From contig NZ_JADHVT010000002.1 of NCBI RefSeq assembly GCF_016783915.1, forward strand, positions 47,428 through 111,427: a stretch of DNA of 64,000 bases, written 5' to 3'. Positions 39,826-50,061 of this stretch are shown here, piece after piece; positions within the stretch are counted from its first letter, which is position 1, and each line of letters opens with the position of its first letter. A program made the translations under genes and the position numbers. Under the pieces are notes generated by a model, which saw nothing but the letters and a program-made list of their open reading frames with translations, was not told where the DNA came from and searched no databases. Source of the DNA: Acidovorax sp. GTDB taxonomy: Bacteria; Pseudomonadota; Gammaproteobacteria; Burkholderiales; Burkholderiaceae_C.

Positions 39826-41433
39826 ATGGACAATCACCCCATGACCATTGCCACCGCTCCCCTTCCCACACGGCGCGCCGACCTCCTGGCCCGCCTCGCC
39901 CAGCCGCACCACTATGACCTCGCCGTGATCGGCGGCGGCGCGACGGGTCTGGGGGTAGCTCTGGATGCTGCCGCGCGTGGTTTCAGCGTGGTCCTGGTGG
40001 ATTCGCACGACTTCGCCAAAGGGACTTCGTCCCGCGCCACCAAGCTGGTGCATGGCGGTGTTCGTTACTTGGCGCAGGGCAATATTGCGCTGGTGCGCGA
40101 GGCGCTGCATGAGCGCACAACGCTGCTGCACAACGCGCCCCATCTGGCGCAACCGCTGCCTTTTGTGATGCCGTCGTACCGTTTCTGGGAAACGCCGTTC
40201 TATGGCATCGGTCTCATGATGTACGACGCTCTTGCTGGCAAGGCCGGTCTGGGCGCTACCGAGTTTCTGGGGCGCGCTCGAACCCTGCAATGCCTTCCGA
40301 CAGCCCGTACCGAGGGTCTCAAGGGTGGTGTCAAGTATTGGGACGGCCAGTTTGATGACGCTCGCTTGGCCTTGGCTCTGGCGCGTACGGCTGCGAGCCT
40401 GGGGGCGTTGGTTGTCAATTACTGTCCCGCACGGTCGCTGGTCCACGAGGCGGGCAAGGTCGTGGGTTTTGTCTGCGAGGACACGGACAGTGGCCAGCAG
40501 TTCACGGTGCGCGCCCGGTCGGTGGTCAACGCCACGGGTGTGTGGGTGGACACGCTGCGCCAGATGGACGGTGAAGCCATCGGGCGGCCCGTCAAGCCCA
40601 TGGTGGCACCCAGCCAGGGGGTGCACATTGTGGTGGACCGGGAGTTCCTGCCGTCTGACCACGCGCTGATGGTGCCCAAGACTGCCGATGGCCGCGTGTT
40701 GTTTGCCGTGCCATGGCTCGGCAAACTCATTTTGGGGACCACCGACAGCCCGCGCCAGGACGTGGTGCGTGAACCTGAACCCTTCCAGGAGGAGGTGCGG
40801 TTCATTCTGGAGGAGTCTGCGCGCTATCTAACCCGTGCGCCCCGTGTCGAGGACATTCGCAGTATCTGGGTGGGCTTGCGTCCGCTGGTCAAGCCGCAGG
40901 ACGACGATGGTGACAACACCAAGAAGATCAGTCGGGAGCACACCGTACTGGCCAGCCGCAGTGGCCTGATCACCGTGACCGGTGGAAAATGGACCACTTA
41001 CCGGGCAATGGCGGAAGATGTGTTGCAAAAATGCTTCACCACGGGCCTGCTGCCGGAAAAGCCGGCCGGTGTGACCAACCATCTGCCCCTGGTGGGAACC
41101 CCCGGAGAGCCCGTGCAGCACCGCATCAGCGATGCCCAGGGCCTCCACTCTTACGGCAGTGAAGCGGCCGCAGTGTTGGGAATGCCGGGTGCGCAGGCCG
41201 ATCTGGGCGGCGGCTTGACGGAGGCTATGGTGCGCTTTGCGGCCCGCTATGAATATGCCTGCACGGTGGAAGATGTGCTGGCGCGGCGTTCGCGCCTGCT
41301 GTTCCTGGATGCCCGCAAAGCCATAGACCTGGCGCCGGTTGTCGCGGGCATCCTGCGCGAGGAACTGGGCGCCGACCCGCAATTGGAGGCCTTTCTGGCC
41401 CTGGCGCAACAATATCTGCATGTGCCTGCATAA
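39826..41433 (+). CDS. glpD: Aerobic glycerol-3-phosphate dehydrogenase
   Basis: About 535 aa membrane-associated flavoenzyme that oxidises glycerol-3-phosphate to dihydroxyacetone phosphate and passes electrons to quinone. FAD-binding GxGxxG (YDLAVIGGGATGLGVALDAAARGFSVVLVD), the signature SRATKLVHGGVRYL, LGTTDSP and TGGKWTTYRAMAED are all present. Two starts are possible, 39826 and 39841; neither has a clear ribosome site. It follows the glp terminator, so it is probably transcribed separately. Confidence 0.96.
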   Translation: MDNHPMTIATAPLPTRRADLLARLAQPHHYDLAVIGGGATGLGVALDAAARGFSVVLVDSHDFAKGTSSRATKLVHGGVRYLAQGNIALVREALHERTTLLHNAPHLAQPLPFVMPSYRFWETPFYGIGLMMYDALAGKAGLGATEFLGRARTLQCLPTARTEGLKGGVKYWDGQFDDARLALALARTAASLGALVVNYCPARSLVHEAGKVVGFVCEDTDSGQQFTVRARSVVNATGVWVDTLRQMDGEAIGRPVKPMVAPSQGVHIVVDREFLPSDHALMVPKTADGRVLFAVPWLGKLILGTTDSPRQDVVREPEPFQEEVRFILEESARYLTRAPRVEDIRSIWVGLRPLVKPQDDDGDNTKKISREHTVLASRSGLITVTGGKWTTYRAMAEDVLQKCFTTGLLPEKPAGVTNHLPLVGTPGEPVQHRISDAQGLHSYGSEAAAVLGMPGAQADLGGGLTEAMVRFAARYEYACTVEDVLARRSRLLFLDARKAIDLAPVVAGILREELGADPQLEAFLALAQQYLHVPA

Positions 41434-41440
41434 CACTCGC

Positions 41441-41469
41441 TTGACTTCCCAAAAGTCTTTTGCAATAAT
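41441..41469 (+). promoter_or_regulatory. Sigma-70 promoter for the rplN operon
   Basis: TTGACT (41441-41446), a 17-bp spacer and AATAAT (41464-41469) lie in the 194-nt gap between glpD and rplN. The transcript would have an about 150-nt leader containing the hairpin GGCTGA-TCT-TCAGCC (41560-41574). Confidence 0.75.
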
Positions 41470-41627
41470 CGAGGGCTTCGCGTTTCCTACGTGAAGTTTC
41501 TGCCCAGCGGGAAGTGCTGCAAATGGTTTGCGGTGCGGACGACGGGCCCAAGACTGACTGGCTGATCTTCAGCCCTCGAGAAGTTCTCTGGGGCTGTTGT
41601 CTTCTGGTGCAAGTTGGGAATATTGAA

Positions 41628-41996
41628 ATGATCCAGACAGAATCTCGGTTAGAGGTTGCCGACAATACCGGCGCCAAGTCCGTCCTTTGCATCAAGGTGC
41701 TGGGTGGCTCGAAGCGTCGCTATGCAAGCGTTGGCGACATCATCAAGGTGAGCATCAAAGAAGCCGCTCCACGTGGCCGCGTCAAAAAAGGCGAGGTTTA
41801 CAGTGCAGTGGTGGTTCGCACGGCGAAGGGTATTCGTCGCGGCGATGGTTCGCTCGTCAAATTCGATGGCAACGCCGCAGTGTTGCTGAATGCAAAGTTG
41901 GAGCCTATCGGCACCCGCATCTTTGGACCCGTGACGCGTGAACTGCGTACCGAAAAGTTCATGAAGATCGTGTCCTTGGCTCCTGAAGTTCTCTAA
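41628..41996 (+). CDS. rplN: 50S ribosomal protein L14
   Basis: 122 aa, the normal length. [27 protein letters not shown] and the signature region [25 protein letters not shown] identify it. It is the first gene of the run: the S10-type genes (rpsJ to rpsQ) that often precede rplN are not upstream, and glpD is there instead. The ATG at 41628 follows a leader of about 150 nt. Confidence 0.98.
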   Translation: MIQTESRLEVADNTGAKSVLCIKVLGGSKRRYASVGDIIKVSIKEAAPRGRVKKGEVYSAVVVRTAKGIRRGDGSLVKFDGNAAVLLNAKLEPIGTRIFGPVTRELRTEKFMKIVSLAPEVL

Positions 41997-42005
41997 GGAC
42001 GCGCC

Positions 42006-42326
42006 ATGAACAAGATTCGCAAGGGCGACGAAGTCATCGTGCTGACCGGCCGTGACAAGGGCAAGCGCGGCACTGTGTCGCTGCGCAAAGATGACTCCCA
42101 CCTCGTCATCGACGGTATCAATTTGGTCAAGAAGCATGCCAAGCCGAACCCGATGAAGGGTACGACCGGCGGCATCATCGAAAAGGCCATGCCGATTCAC
42201 CAGTCCAATGTGGCCATCTTCAATGCTGCTACCGGCAAGGCTGATCGCGTGGGCATCAAGGTGCAGGCTGACGGCACACGCGTTCGTGTGTTCAAGTCCA
42301 GCGGCGCTGAAATCAAGGCGGCCTAA
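42006..42326 (+). CDS. rplX: 50S ribosomal protein L24
   Basis: 106 aa with the N-terminal KOW motif ([24 protein letters not shown]) typical of L24, an assembly-initiating protein of the large subunit. Starts 10 nt after rplN. Confidence 0.98.
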   Translation: MNKIRKGDEVIVLTGRDKGKRGTVSLRKDDSHLVIDGINLVKKHAKPNPMKGTTGGIIEKAMPIHQSNVAIFNAATGKADRVGIKVQADGTRVRVFKSSGAEIKAA

Positions 42327-42335
42327 GGGGTAAAC

Positions 42336-42875
42336 ATGGCACGACTCCAAGAAATTTACCGCGACAAGATCGCACCCGAGCTGACCAAGCAGTTCGGTTA
42401 CACCTCGCCGATGCAGGTTCCCCGTCTGACCAAGATCACCCTGAACATGGGCGTGAGCGAAGCAGTCTCGGACAAGAAGGTGATGGACAACGCCGTGGCC
42501 GACCTGACCAAGATTGCTGGTCAGAAGCCTGTGGTGACCAAGGCCAAGAAGGCTATCGCCGGTTTCAAGATCCGCGAAGGTCAAGCCATCGGTTGCATGG
42601 TCACGCTGCGTGGCGTGCAGATGTATGAGTTCCTGGATCGTTTCGTGACCGTGGCGCTGCCTCGCGTTCGTGACTTCCGTGGTATCTCCGGTCGCGCCTT
42701 CGATGGCCGTGGCAACTACAACATCGGCGTCAAAGAACAGATCATCTTCCCTGAAATTGAGTACGACAAGGTTGACGCCCTGCGCGGTCTCAATATCAGC
42801 ATCACCACGACGGCCAAGTCCGACGAAGAAGCCAAGGCGCTTCTCGCTGGTTTCCGTTTCCCGTTCAAGAACTGA
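42336..42875 (+). CDS. rplE: 50S ribosomal protein L5
   Basis: 179 aa; binds 5S r[25 protein letters not shown], the L5 signature [23 protein letters not shown] and [28 protein letters not shown] are clear. In E. coli the mRNA near this gene is the S8 repressor target; I cannot see whether that holds here. Confidence 0.98.
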   Translation: MARLQEIYRDKIAPELTKQFGYTSPMQVPRLTKITLNMGVSEAVSDKKVMDNAVADLTKIAGQKPVVTKAKKAIAGFKIREGQAIGCMVTLRGVQMYEFLDRFVTVALPRVRDFRGISGRAFDGRGNYNIGVKEQIIFPEIEYDKVDALRGLNISITTTAKSDEEAKALLAGFRFPFKN

Positions 42876-42883
42876 GGCGAAGC

Positions 42884-43189
42884 ATGGCTAAAGTAGCTTT
42901 GATCCAGCGCGAACTGAAGCGCGAAAAACTGGCAGCCAAGTACGCAACCAAGTATGCGGAACTGAAGGCAATCGCTGGCGATGCCAAGCGCAGCGACGAA
43001 GAGCGTGATGCAGCCCGCCTGGGCCTGCAAAAGCTCCCGCGTAACGCCAACCCCACACGTCAGCGCAACCGTTGCGAAATCACCGGTCGTCCACGTGGCA
43101 CCTTCCGTCAATTCGGTCTGGCTCGCGCCAAGATCCGCGAACTGGCTTTCAATGGCGACATCCCTGGTGTCACCAAGGCCAGCTGGTAA
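42884..43189 (+). CDS. rpsN: 30S ribosomal protein S14
   Basis: 101 aa, the long form of S14 without the zinc-binding cysteines of the short form (a single Cys in [22 protein letters not shown]). Starts 8 nt after rplE. Confidence 0.98.
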   Translation: MAKVALIQRELKREKLAAKYATKYAELKAIAGDAKRSDEERDAARLGLQKLPRNANPTRQRNRCEITGRPRGTFRQFGLARAKIRELAFNGDIPGVTKASW

Positions 43190-43209
43190 GCAGGCAGGAG
43201 AGATTAAAC

Positions 43210-43605
43210 ATGAGCATGAGTGATCCCATCGCTGACTTGCTGACCCGCATCCGTAATGCACAGATGGTCTCCAAGGCCACGGTTCAGGTGCCTTCTTCCA
43301 AAGTGAAGATTGCCATCGCCCAGGTGCTGAAGGACGAAGGTTACATCGACGGCTTCCAGGTCAAGACCGAAGCTGGCAAGTCCGAACTCGAAATTGCCCT
43401 GAAGTATTACGCAGGCCGTCCAGTGATTGAACGCATCGAGCGCGTCAGCCGCCCTGGTCTGCGTGTCTACAAAGGCCGTGATTCCATTCCACAAGTCATG
43501 AACGGTCTGGGTGTGGCAATTGTCACAACTCCCAAGGGTGTGATGACTGATCGCAAGGCGCGCGCTACCGGTGTCGGTGGCGAAGTGCTCTGCTACGTGG
43601 CCTAA
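43210..43605 (+). CDS. rpsH: 30S ribosomal protein S8
   Basis: 131 aa. [22 protein letters not shown] and the C-terminal [32 protein letters not shown] identify it. The family member in E. coli is the translational repressor of the spc operon. The start is the ATG at 43210; an in-frame ATG lies at 43216. Confidence 0.98.
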   Translation: MSMSDPIADLLTRIRNAQMVSKATVQVPSSKVKIAIAQVLKDEGYIDGFQVKTEAGKSELEIALKYYAGRPVIERIERVSRPGLRVYKGRDSIPQVMNGLGVAIVTTPKGVMTDRKARATGVGGEVLCYVA

Positions 43606-43630
43606 CCCGCGGCATTGAGGAGAAACTGAA

Positions 43631-44164
43631 ATGTCCCGAGTAGGAAAAATGCCCGTGACCATCCCCGCAGGTGTGGATGTGTCCGTGAAGAGTGACCAGA
43701 TCTCCGTGAAGGGCTCTGGCGGCACGCTGTCGCTGGCGCAAAACGCGCTGGTGAAGGTGTCGAGCAATGAAGGCAAGCTCAGCTTTGAGCCTGCCAATGA
43801 TTCCCGCGAAGCCAATGCCATGAGCGGCACGATTCGCCAGTTGGTCAACAACATGGTGGTCGGCGTCAGCAAGGGCTTCGAAAAGAAGCTGAGCTTGGTA
43901 GGCGTGGGTTACAAGGCTGCTGCAGCCGGTTCCAAGCTGAACCTGGCCGTCGGCTATTCGCACCCGGTCAACATCGAGATGCCCGCTGGTATCACGGTTG
44001 CCACCCCTACCCCCACTGAAGTGGTGATCAAGGGTGCTGATCGTCAACGCGTCGGTCAGATCGCCGCTGAGATCCGTGCTGTTCGTCCACCCGAGCCCTA
44101 CAAGGGCAAGGGCATCCGCTACGCGGACGAAAAGATCACGATCAAAGAGACCAAGAAGAAATAA
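43631..44164 (+). CDS. rplF: 50S ribosomal protein L6
   Basis: 177 aa. [31 protein letters not shown] at the start and the L6 signature [16 protein letters not shown] near the end. Preceded by GAGGAGA. Confidence 0.98.
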   Translation: MSRVGKMPVTIPAGVDVSVKSDQISVKGSGGTLSLAQNALVKVSSNEGKLSFEPANDSREANAMSGTIRQLVNNMVVGVSKGFEKKLSLVGVGYKAAAAGSKLNLAVGYSHPVNIEMPAGITVATPTPTEVVIKGADRQRVGQIAAEIRAVRPPEPYKGKGIRYADEKITIKETKKK

Positions 44165-44175
44165 GGAGCTGCAAC

Positions 44176-44541
44176 ATGTTGACCAAGAAAGAGCAGCGTC
44201 TTCGTCGTTCGCGCCAGACCCGCATCCGCATTGCACAGCAAGGCGTGGCTCGTCTCACCGTGAACCGTACGAACCTCCATATCTACGCCAGTGTGATTTC
44301 CGGCGACGGCAGCAAGGTGCTGGCAAGCGCTTCGACGGCAGAAGCCGATGTGCGCAAGTCGCTCGGCGGTTCGGGCAAGGGTGGCAATGCCGCTGCAGCC
44401 CAGATCATCGGCAAGCGTATCGCTGAGAAGGCGAAAGCTGCGGGTGTCGAGAAGGTTGCATTTGATCGCGCAGGCTTTGCCTACCACGGTCGCGTCAAGG
44501 CCCTGGCCGACGCAGCCCGTGAAGCCGGCCTGCAGTTCTAA
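44176..44541 (+). CDS. rplR: 50S ribosomal protein L18
   Basis: 121 aa 5S-rRNA-binding protein. [22 protein letters not shown] and the C-terminal [26 protein letters not shown] are typical. Starts 11 nt after rplF. Confidence 0.98.
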   Translation: MLTKKEQRLRRSRQTRIRIAQQGVARLTVNRTNLHIYASVISGDGSKVLASASTAEADVRKSLGGSGKGGNAAAAQIIGKRIAEKAKAAGVEKVAFDRAGFAYHGRVKALADAAREAGLQF

Positions 44542-44558
44542 GCGGAGCGGAATAAAAA

Positions 44559-45077
44559 ATGGCTAAATTTCAACCCAAAGTGCAAGACGAAGGTCGTGAC
44601 GACGGTCTGCGCGAAAAAATGATCGCGGTCAACCGCGTGACCAAAGTCGTGAAGGGTGGCCGTATCCTCGGTTTCGCCGCACTGACTGTGGTTGGCGACG
44701 GTGACGGCCGCGTGGGCATGGGTAAGGGCAAGTCCAAGGAAGTGCCTGCTGCCGTGCAGAAGGCGATGGAAGAAGCCCGCCGCAACATGGTCAAGGTGTC
44801 CCTGAAGAACGGCACCATTTATCACAACGTTACCGGCCACCATGGCGCGGCAGTAGTGATGATGGCTCCCGCTCCCAAGGGTACCGGTATCATCGCTGGC
44901 GGCCCAATGCGCGCTGTCTTTGAAGTGCTGGGTGTGACCGACATCGTGGCCAAGAGCCACGGCTCGTCGAATCCCTACAACATGGTCCGTGCTACCTTTG
45001 ACGCGCTCGTCAACTCGACGACTCCGTCGAACGTGGCAGCCAAGCGCGGCAAGACAGTCGAAGACATCTTCGCCTGA
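44559..45077 (+). CDS. rpsE: 30S ribosomal protein S5
   Basis: 172 aa. The S5 signature starts at [38 protein letters not shown] and continues with the glycine-rich [13 protein letters not shown]. It takes part in decoding fidelity at the mRNA channel. Confidence 0.98.
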   Translation: MAKFQPKVQDEGRDDGLREKMIAVNRVTKVVKGGRILGFAALTVVGDGDGRVGMGKGKSKEVPAAVQKAMEEARRNMVKVSLKNGTIYHNVTGHHGAAVVMMAPAPKGTGIIAGGPMRAVFEVLGVTDIVAKSHGSSNPYNMVRATFDALVNSTTPSNVAAKRGKTVEDIFA

Positions 45078-45091
45078 ACCGGAGCCTGAAT

Positions 45092-45274
45092 ATGACAACG
45101 CAACAAACAGTCAAGATTCAACTGGTGCGCAGCCCGATTGGCACCAAGGAATCGCACCGCGCCACCGTTCGTGGCCTGGGTCTGCGCAAGCTGAACAGCG
45201 TCAGCGAATTGAAGGATTCGCCCGAAGTTCGCGGCATGATTAACAAGATCAGCTACCTGGTCAAAATCGTCTGA
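45092..45274 (+). CDS. rpmD: 50S ribosomal protein L30
   Basis: 60 aa, normal for bacterial L30. [28 protein letters not shown] is the family signature. Starts 14 nt after rpsE. Confidence 0.97.
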   Translation: MTTQQTVKIQLVRSPIGTKESHRATVRGLGLRKLNSVSELKDSPEVRGMINKISYLVKIV

Positions 45275-45284
45275 GAGATAGATC

Positions 45285-45716
45285 ATGGAACTCAATAGCA
45301 TCAAGCCCGCAGACGGCGCCAAGCATGCCAAGCGCCGCGTAGGCCGTGGTATCGGCTCCGGTCTGGGCAAGACCGCTGGCCGTGGTCACAAGGGCCAAAA
45401 GTCCCGCTCTGGTGGCTACCACAAGGTGGGCTTCGAAGGCGGTCAAATGCCTCTGCAACGTCGCTTGCCCAAGCGCGGCTTCAAGTCGCACCTGCTCAAG
45501 TTCAATGCAGAAGTTACGCTGACGGCGCTGGACCAACTGGGCCTGGCCGAAGTGGATGTGCTGGCACTGAAGCAAGCTGGTCTGGTGGGCGAACTGGCCA
45601 AGGTGGTCAAGGTCATCAAGAGCGGTTCCCTGACCAAGGCAGTCAAGCTGTCTGGCGTGGGCGCTACGGCTGGTGCCAAGGCAGCCATCGAAGCTGCTGG
45701 CGGCAGCGTCGCCTGA
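45285..45716 (+). CDS. rplO: 50S ribosomal protein L15
   Basis: 143 aa. The basic glycine-rich N-terminus ([28 protein letters not shown]) and [14 protein letters not shown] identify it. secY follows 24 nt downstream. Confidence 0.98.
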   Translation: MELNSIKPADGAKHAKRRVGRGIGSGLGKTAGRGHKGQKSRSGGYHKVGFEGGQMPLQRRLPKRGFKSHLLKFNAEVTLTALDQLGLAEVDVLALKQAGLVGELAKVVKVIKSGSLTKAVKLSGVGATAGAKAAIEAAGGSVA

Positions 45717-45740
45717 GTGTGGCACTGAAGGAAGGCATCT

Positions 45741-47060
45741 GTGGCTACTAGCGCGGCTCAAATTGCAAAGACCGGAAAATTCGGCGACCTGCGTCGTCGT
45801 CTGGTTTTTCTGTTGTTAGCGCTGGTCGTATACCGCATCGGGGCTCATATCCCTGTGCCAGGTATCGATCCAGCCCAACTTCAGCAGCTGTTCAGTGGCC
45901 AGCAGGGCGGCATCCTGAACCTGTTCAACATGTTCTCGGGCGGTGCGCTGTCGCGTTTCACGGTGTTCGCTCTGGGGATCATGCCGTACATCTCTGCATC
46001 GATCATCATGCAGTTGATGACATACGTGCTGCCGGCCTTTGAGCAGTTGAAGAAGGAAGGCGAAGCAGGTCGCAGAAAGATCACGCAATACACCCGTTAC
46101 GGGACCTTGGGCCTGGCGCTGTTTCAGTCTCTGGGTATTGCTGTTGCTCTCGAAAGCTCTGCTGGCTTGGTTCTGAGCCCCGGCTTTGGCTTCCGCCTGA
46201 CTGCAGTGGTCAGTTTGACGGCAGGAACCATGTTTCTGATGTGGTTGGGTGAGCAGATCACTGAGCGTGGCCTGGGCAACGGGATTTCGATCCTGATCTT
46301 CGGTGGTATCGCTGCCGGGTTACCCAGTTCGATCGGTGGTCTTCTGGAGTTGGTTCGTACCGGCGCCATGAGCATCCTGGCAGCCATCTTCATCGTTATC
46401 GTGGTGGGTCTGGTGACTTACTTCGTGGTGTTCGTAGAGCGTGGTCAGCGCAAGATTCTGGTGAACTATGCACGGCGACAAGTCGGCAACAAGGTGTATG
46501 GCGGTCAATCGTCGCACTTGCCCTTGAAACTGAACATGGCCGGTGTGATTCCTCCGATCTTCGCGTCGTCGATCATCTTGCTGCCTGCGACGGTGGTGAA
46601 CTGGTTCAGTGCTGGTGAATCGATGCGTTGGCTCAAGGACATCTCGGGTGCACTGACTCCAGGTCAGCCAATCTACGTGATGTTCTATGCTGCTGCGATC
46701 ATTTTCTTCTGCTTTTTCTACACGGCGTTGGTGTTCAACAGTCGCGAGACAGCAGATAACCTGAAGAAGAGCGGTGCGTTCATCCCAGGCATTCGTCCCG
46801 GTGAACAAACGGCCCGCTACATCGACAAGATCTTGGTTCGCCTGACCTTGGCCGGTGCTGTGTACATCACTTTCGTGTGTCTGTTGCCGGAGTTTCTGAT
46901 CCTGAAGTACAACGTACCGTTTTACTTTGGTGGAACTTCGCTGCTGATTATTGTGGTGGTGACCATGGACTTCATGGCCCAGGTCCAGAACTACATGATG
47001 TCGCAACAGTACGAATCGCTGCTCAAGAAGGCTAACTTCAAAGGCAGTACAGGCGGTTGA
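45741..47060 (+). CDS. secY: Preprotein translocase subunit SecY
   Basis: 439 aa, ten membrane helices, the protein-conducting channel of the inner membrane. Starts at a GTG at 45741 ([20 protein letters not shown]). The plug region [36 protein letters not shown]-like segment (here [19 protein letters not shown]) and the cytosolic loops C4 to C5 ([19 protein letters not shown]) are present. Part of the ribosomal operon as in most bacteria. Confidence 0.98.
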   Translation: MATSAAQIAKTGKFGDLRRRLVFLLLALVVYRIGAHIPVPGIDPAQLQQLFSGQQGGILNLFNMFSGGALSRFTVFALGIMPYISASIIMQLMTYVLPAFEQLKKEGEAGRRKITQYTRYGTLGLALFQSLGIAVALESSAGLVLSPGFGFRLTAVVSLTAGTMFLMWLGEQITERGLGNGISILIFGGIAAGLPSSIGGLLELVRTGAMSILAAIFIVIVVGLVTYFVVFVERGQRKILVNYARRQVGNKVYGGQSSHLPLKLNMAGVIPPIFASSIILLPATVVNWFSAGESMRWLKDISGALTPGQPIYVMFYAAAIIFFCFFYTALVFNSRETADNLKKSGAFIPGIRPGEQTARYIDKILVRLTLAGAVYITFVCLLPEFLILKYNVPFYFGGTSLLIIVVVTMDFMAQVQNYMMSQQYESLLKKANFKGSTGG

Positions 47061-47069
47061 CAGCACGAG

Positions 47070-47088
47070 GGTAGCGCCCAGCGCTGCC
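47070..47088 (+). other. Hairpin in the secY-rpmJ gap
   Basis: GGTAGCGC-CCA-GCGCTGCC forms an 8-bp stem with one G-U pair. The 137-nt gap otherwise holds no gene; infA, which sits here in many proteobacteria, is absent. Confidence 0.5.
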
Positions 47089-47197
47089 CACAAAGAGTTG
47101 GATATCGATTGAGTTGGCGCCCCACGATTTTTCGCGGGCACAAATTGTGTTCCGTGCGAAGCAGCCGGGACGGATGGAAAAGTTTTAGGAGAATGCA

Positions 47198-47311
47198 ATG
47201 AGAGTTTCGGCTTCGGTCAAAAAAATCTGCCGCAACTGCAAGATCATCCGCCGCAAGGGTGTGGTGCGCGTGATCTGCACGGATCTGCGTCACAAGCAGC
47301 GCCAAGGTTGA
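47198..47311 (+). CDS. rpmJ: 50S ribosomal protein L36
   Basis: 37 aa: [20 protein letters not shown], then [17 protein letters not shown]. The zinc-binding set Cys-X2-Cys ... Cys ... His is complete (zinc-containing L36 form). The ATG at 47198 is preceded by TTAGGAGAA, a strong ribosome site. Confidence 0.97.
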   Translation: MRVSASVKKICRNCKIIRRKGVVRVICTDLRHKQRQG

Positions 47312-47334
47312 TTGGAAAGTATTAGAGGACGCAT

Positions 47335-47700
47335 ATGGCACGTATCGCTGGCATTAACATTCCGCCGCACAAGCACGCGGAAATCGGTTTGACCGCCATT
47401 TTTGGCATTGGTCGCACCCGCGCTCGCAAGATCTGCGAAGCAACTGGTATCGCTTACTCCAAGAAGATCAAGGATCTGACGGACGGCGATCTAGAAAAAA
47501 TTCGCGAGCAAATCGAGCAGTTCACCATTGAAGGTGACCTGCGCCGCGAAACCACGATGAACATCAAGCGTTTGATGGACATCGGCTGCTATCGTGGCTT
47601 CCGCCATCGCCGCGGTCTGCCAATGCGTGGTCAGCGCACCCGTACCAATGCTCGCACTCGCAAGGGTCCGCGCAAGGGTGCAGCTGCACTGAAGAAATAA
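47335..47700 (+). CDS. rpsM: 30S ribosomal protein S13
   Basis: 121 aa. [30 protein letters not shown] and the C-terminal signature [20 protein letters not shown] identify it. It contacts the P-site tRNA. First gene of the alpha-type segment; 23 nt after rpmJ. Confidence 0.98.
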   Translation: MARIAGINIPPHKHAEIGLTAIFGIGRTRARKICEATGIAYSKKIKDLTDGDLEKIREQIEQFTIEGDLRRETTMNIKRLMDIGCYRGFRHRRGLPMRGQRTRTNARTRKGPRKGAAALKK

Positions 47701-47716
47701 AGATTGAAAGATCATC

Positions 47717-48121
47717 ATGGCTAAGTCTCCTGCCAATAACGCAGCTCAGCGCGTTCGCAAGAAGGTCCGGAAGAATGTTTCGGACGGCATTGCACACGTG
47801 CACGCCTCGTTCAACAACACCATCATCACGATCACCGACCGTCAGGGCAACGCCCTGTCGTGGGCTTCGTCCGGTGGCCAAGGTTTCAAGGGTTCGCGCA
47901 AGTCCACCCCATTCGCAGCCCAGGTGGCTTCGGAAGTGGCTGGTCGCGCTGCCATCGATCAAGGTATCAAGAACCTGGACGTCGAAATCAAGGGCCCAGG
48001 TCCTGGTCGTGAGTCTTCGGTGCGCGCATTGGGCGCACTGGGCATCCGTATCACATCGATCTCCGATGTGACCCCGGTGCCACACAACGGCTGCCGCCCT
48101 CAAAAGCGCCGTCGTATCTAA
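47717..48121 (+). CDS. rpsK: 30S ribosomal protein S11
   Basis: 134 aa. [46 protein letters not shown] and the end [16 protein letters not shown] are diagnostic. Followed by a 90-nt gap with two perfect hairpins before rpsD. Confidence 0.98.
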   Translation: MAKSPANNAAQRVRKKVRKNVSDGIAHVHASFNNTIITITDRQGNALSWASSGGQGFKGSRKSTPFAAQVASEVAGRAAIDQGIKNLDVEIKGPGPGRESSVRALGALGIRITSISDVTPVPHNGCRPQKRRRI

Positions 48122-48137
48122 TCTCTCTAAGCCCACC

Positions 48138-48188
48138 GCCGCCTGTGAACGCGCAAGCGCCTCAGGCGGCTCCCGCAATGGTTTGCGG
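48138..48188 (+). promoter_or_regulatory. Two hairpins in the rpsK-rpsD gap, possible S4 leader
   Basis: GCCGCCTG (48138-48145) pairs with CAGGCGGC (48163-48170), with GCGC-AA-GCGC nested inside. Next, CCGCAA-TGGT-TTGCGG (48173-48188) is a perfect 6-bp tetraloop hairpin. Both lie directly before the rpsD ribosome site, so a translational control element is possible. Confidence 0.55.
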
Positions 48189-48211
48189 TAGATGACACAA
48201 AGGAAGCTCAA

Positions 48212-48835
48212 GTGGCACGTTACCTCGGCCCCAAGGCCAAACTCTCCCGCCGTGAAGGCACCGACCTGTTCCTGAAGAGCGCACGTCGTTCGATTGCCGA
48301 CAAGTCCAAGTTCGACTCCAAGCCTGGTCAGCACGGCCGCACTTCGGGTGCCCGCACCTCTGACTACGGTCTGCAACTGCGTGAAAAGCAGAAGGTCAAG
48401 CGCATGTATGGCGTGCTGGAAAAGCAGTTCCGCCGTTACTTCGAAGCCGCCGACGGCAAGAAGGGTAACACTGGTGCCAACCTGCTGTTCCTGCTGGAAT
48501 CCCGTCTCGACAACGTCGTGTACCGTATGGGTTTCGGCTCCACTCGCGCTGAAGCGCGTCAGCTGGTGTCGCACAAGGCGATCACCGTGAACGGCAAGTC
48601 CGTGAATATCGCTTCGTACCTCGTGAAAACGGGTGATGTGGTGGCTGTGCGCGAAAAGTCCAAGAAGCAAAACCGCGTGGTGGAAGCCCTGCAACTGGCG
48701 GCCCAAGTGGGCATGCCCGCCTGGGTGGAAGTGAATGCCGAGAAGGCAGAAGGCATCTTCAAGAAGGTGCCGGACCGCGATGAATTTGGCGCCGACATCA
48801 ACGAATCGCTGATCGTTGAGTTGTACTCGCGCTAA
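48212..48835 (+). CDS. rpsD: 30S ribosomal protein S4
   Basis: 207 aa from a GTG start at 48212 ([25 protein letters not shown]). The S4 domain contains [47 protein letters not shown]4 starts 16S assembly and in E. coli represses the alpha operon. The AAGGAAG ribosome site is close to the hairpins in the preceding gap. Confidence 0.98.
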   Translation: MARYLGPKAKLSRREGTDLFLKSARRSIADKSKFDSKPGQHGRTSGARTSDYGLQLREKQKVKRMYGVLEKQFRRYFEAADGKKGNTGANLLFLLESRLDNVVYRMGFGSTRAEARQLVSHKAITVNGKSVNIASYLVKTGDVVAVREKSKKQNRVVEALQLAAQVGMPAWVEVNAEKAEGIFKKVPDRDEFGADINESLIVELYSR

Positions 48836-48867
48836 TCGGTCGAGTACGTAATTCAAGAAAACCGTCC

Positions 48868-48893
48868 CTAAACCGCGAGGCATCGCGGTTTAG
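48868..48893 (+). other. Perfect 11-bp hairpin between rpsD and rpoA
   Basis: CTAAACCGCGA-GGCA-TCGCGGTTTAG; no T-run follows, so it is not a typical terminator. A weaker CCAGC/GCTGG stem follows before the rpoA ribosome site. Confidence 0.7.
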
Positions 48894-48948
48894 GCGCTTC
48901 ACCAGCCTTACCGGTGTAACGAGCTGGGGGTATTGAGAGGAAGTCTGA

Positions 48949-49941
48949 ATGCAAACCAATTTGCTGAAACCCAAGGCGATCAATGTCGAGCAGCTTGGCC
49001 ACAACCGTGCCAAGGTCGCACTGGAGCCGTTCGAGCGTGGGTACGGCCACACGCTGGGCAACGCCATTCGGCGCGTCCTGCTCTCGTCCATGGTGGGTTA
49101 CGCAGCGACGGAAGTCACGATTGCAGGAGTGCTGCACGAGTATTCGTCCATTGACGGCGTTCAAGAGGACGTGGTCAACATCCTGTTGAACCTCAAGGGT
49201 GTGGTGTTCAAGCTCCACAACCGTGACGAAGTGACGTTGAGTCTGCGCAAGGATGGCGAAGGTGTGGTCACTGCCCGTGACATCCAGACCCCTCACGACG
49301 TGGAAATCGTCAACCCTGATCACGTGATCGCCAACCTGTCTGCTGGCGGGAAGCTGGACATGCAGATCAAGGTCGAGAAGGGCCGTGGCTATGTGCCGGG
49401 CAATCTGCGTCGCTATGCTGACGAATCGACCAAGTCGATTGGGCGCATTGTGCTGGATGCATCGTTCTCGCCAGTGAAGCGCGTGAGCTACACGGTGGAA
49501 AGCGCTCGTGTCGAGCAGCGTACCGACCTGGACAAGTTGGTTGTCGAGATCGAGACCAACGGTGCGATCACTGCCGAAGATGCCGTGCGCGCATCGGCCA
49601 AGATCCTGGTGGAACAGCTGGCGGTATTCGCACAGCTGGAAGGCGGCGAACTGGCTGCTTTCGACGCACCCGCAGGCCCACGTGGCAATGCGACGTTCGA
49701 TCCGATCTTGCTGCGTCCTGTGGACGAGCTGGAACTGACCGTGCGTTCTGCCAACTGCCTGAAGGCGGAGAACATCTACTACATCGGTGATCTGATTCAG
49801 CGCACCGAGAACGAACTGCTCAAGACGCCTAACCTCGGTCGCAAGTCGCTCAACGAAATCAAGGAAGTGCTGGCATCGCGTGGTCTCACCTTGGGCATGA
49901 AGCTTGAGAACTGGCCGCCAGCAGGTCTGGACAAGCGTTAA
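48949..49941 (+). CDS. rpoA: DNA-directed RNA polymerase subunit alpha
   Basis: 330 aa. The N-terminal assembly domain ([27 protein letters not shown]) and the C-terminal DNA-binding domain ([59 protein letters not shown], residues about 250-310) are both complete. The 3' end of the coding sequence overlaps the -35 element of a probable promoter for rplQ. Confidence 0.99.
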   Translation: MQTNLLKPKAINVEQLGHNRAKVALEPFERGYGHTLGNAIRRVLLSSMVGYAATEVTIAGVLHEYSSIDGVQEDVVNILLNLKGVVFKLHNRDEVTLSLRKDGEGVVTARDIQTPHDVEIVNPDHVIANLSAGGKLDMQIKVEKGRGYVPGNLRRYADESTKSIGRIVLDASFSPVKRVSYTVESARVEQRTDLDKLVVEIETNGAITAEDAVRASAKILVEQLAVFAQLEGGELAAFDAPAGPRGNATFDPILLRPVDELELTVRSANCLKAENIYYIGDLIQRTENELLKTPNLGRKSLNEIKEVLASRGLTLGMKLENWPPAGLDKR

Positions 49942-49955
49942 GCCAAAGCTATAAT
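49928..49955 (+). promoter_or_regulatory. Promoter at the end of rpoA driving rplQ
   Basis: TGGACA (49928-49933), a 16-bp spacer and a consensus TATAAT (49950-49955). Expected transcription start near 49961-49963, which is exactly where the outer stem of the leader RNA begins. Confidence 0.65.
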
Positions 49956-49960
49956 CGAAG

Positions 49961-50061
49961 GCTGCCCGAAGTTTGGGCGCCCGGTTTGATGTCCCCCGCA
50001 AGGGGGACTTTTCGTTCCCTGCGGGGAACAGTGCCTCGGGCAGTACCTGATACGGCTGCCT
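49961..50061 (+). ncRNA. Structured leader RNA of rplQ with two alternative folds
   Basis: An outer stem CTGCCCGA (49962-49969) with TCGGGCAG (50036-50043) encloses two perfect hairpins, GTCCCCC-GCAA-GGGGGAC followed by TTTT (49991-50012) and GTTCCC-TGCG-GGGAAC (50014-50029). GGGCAG (50038-50043) can instead pair with CTGCCT (50056-50061), giving a second fold closer to the rplQ ribosome site. The GGGGGAC-TTTT hairpin could also terminate transcription. Confidence 0.55.

Noticed and set aside
49991-50012. Plain terminator at the end of the rpoA transcript
   Set aside because: The hairpin is followed by only four T residues and is enclosed by a larger stem with a promoter right upstream, so I treat it as part of a leader RNA, while noting that termination is possible.
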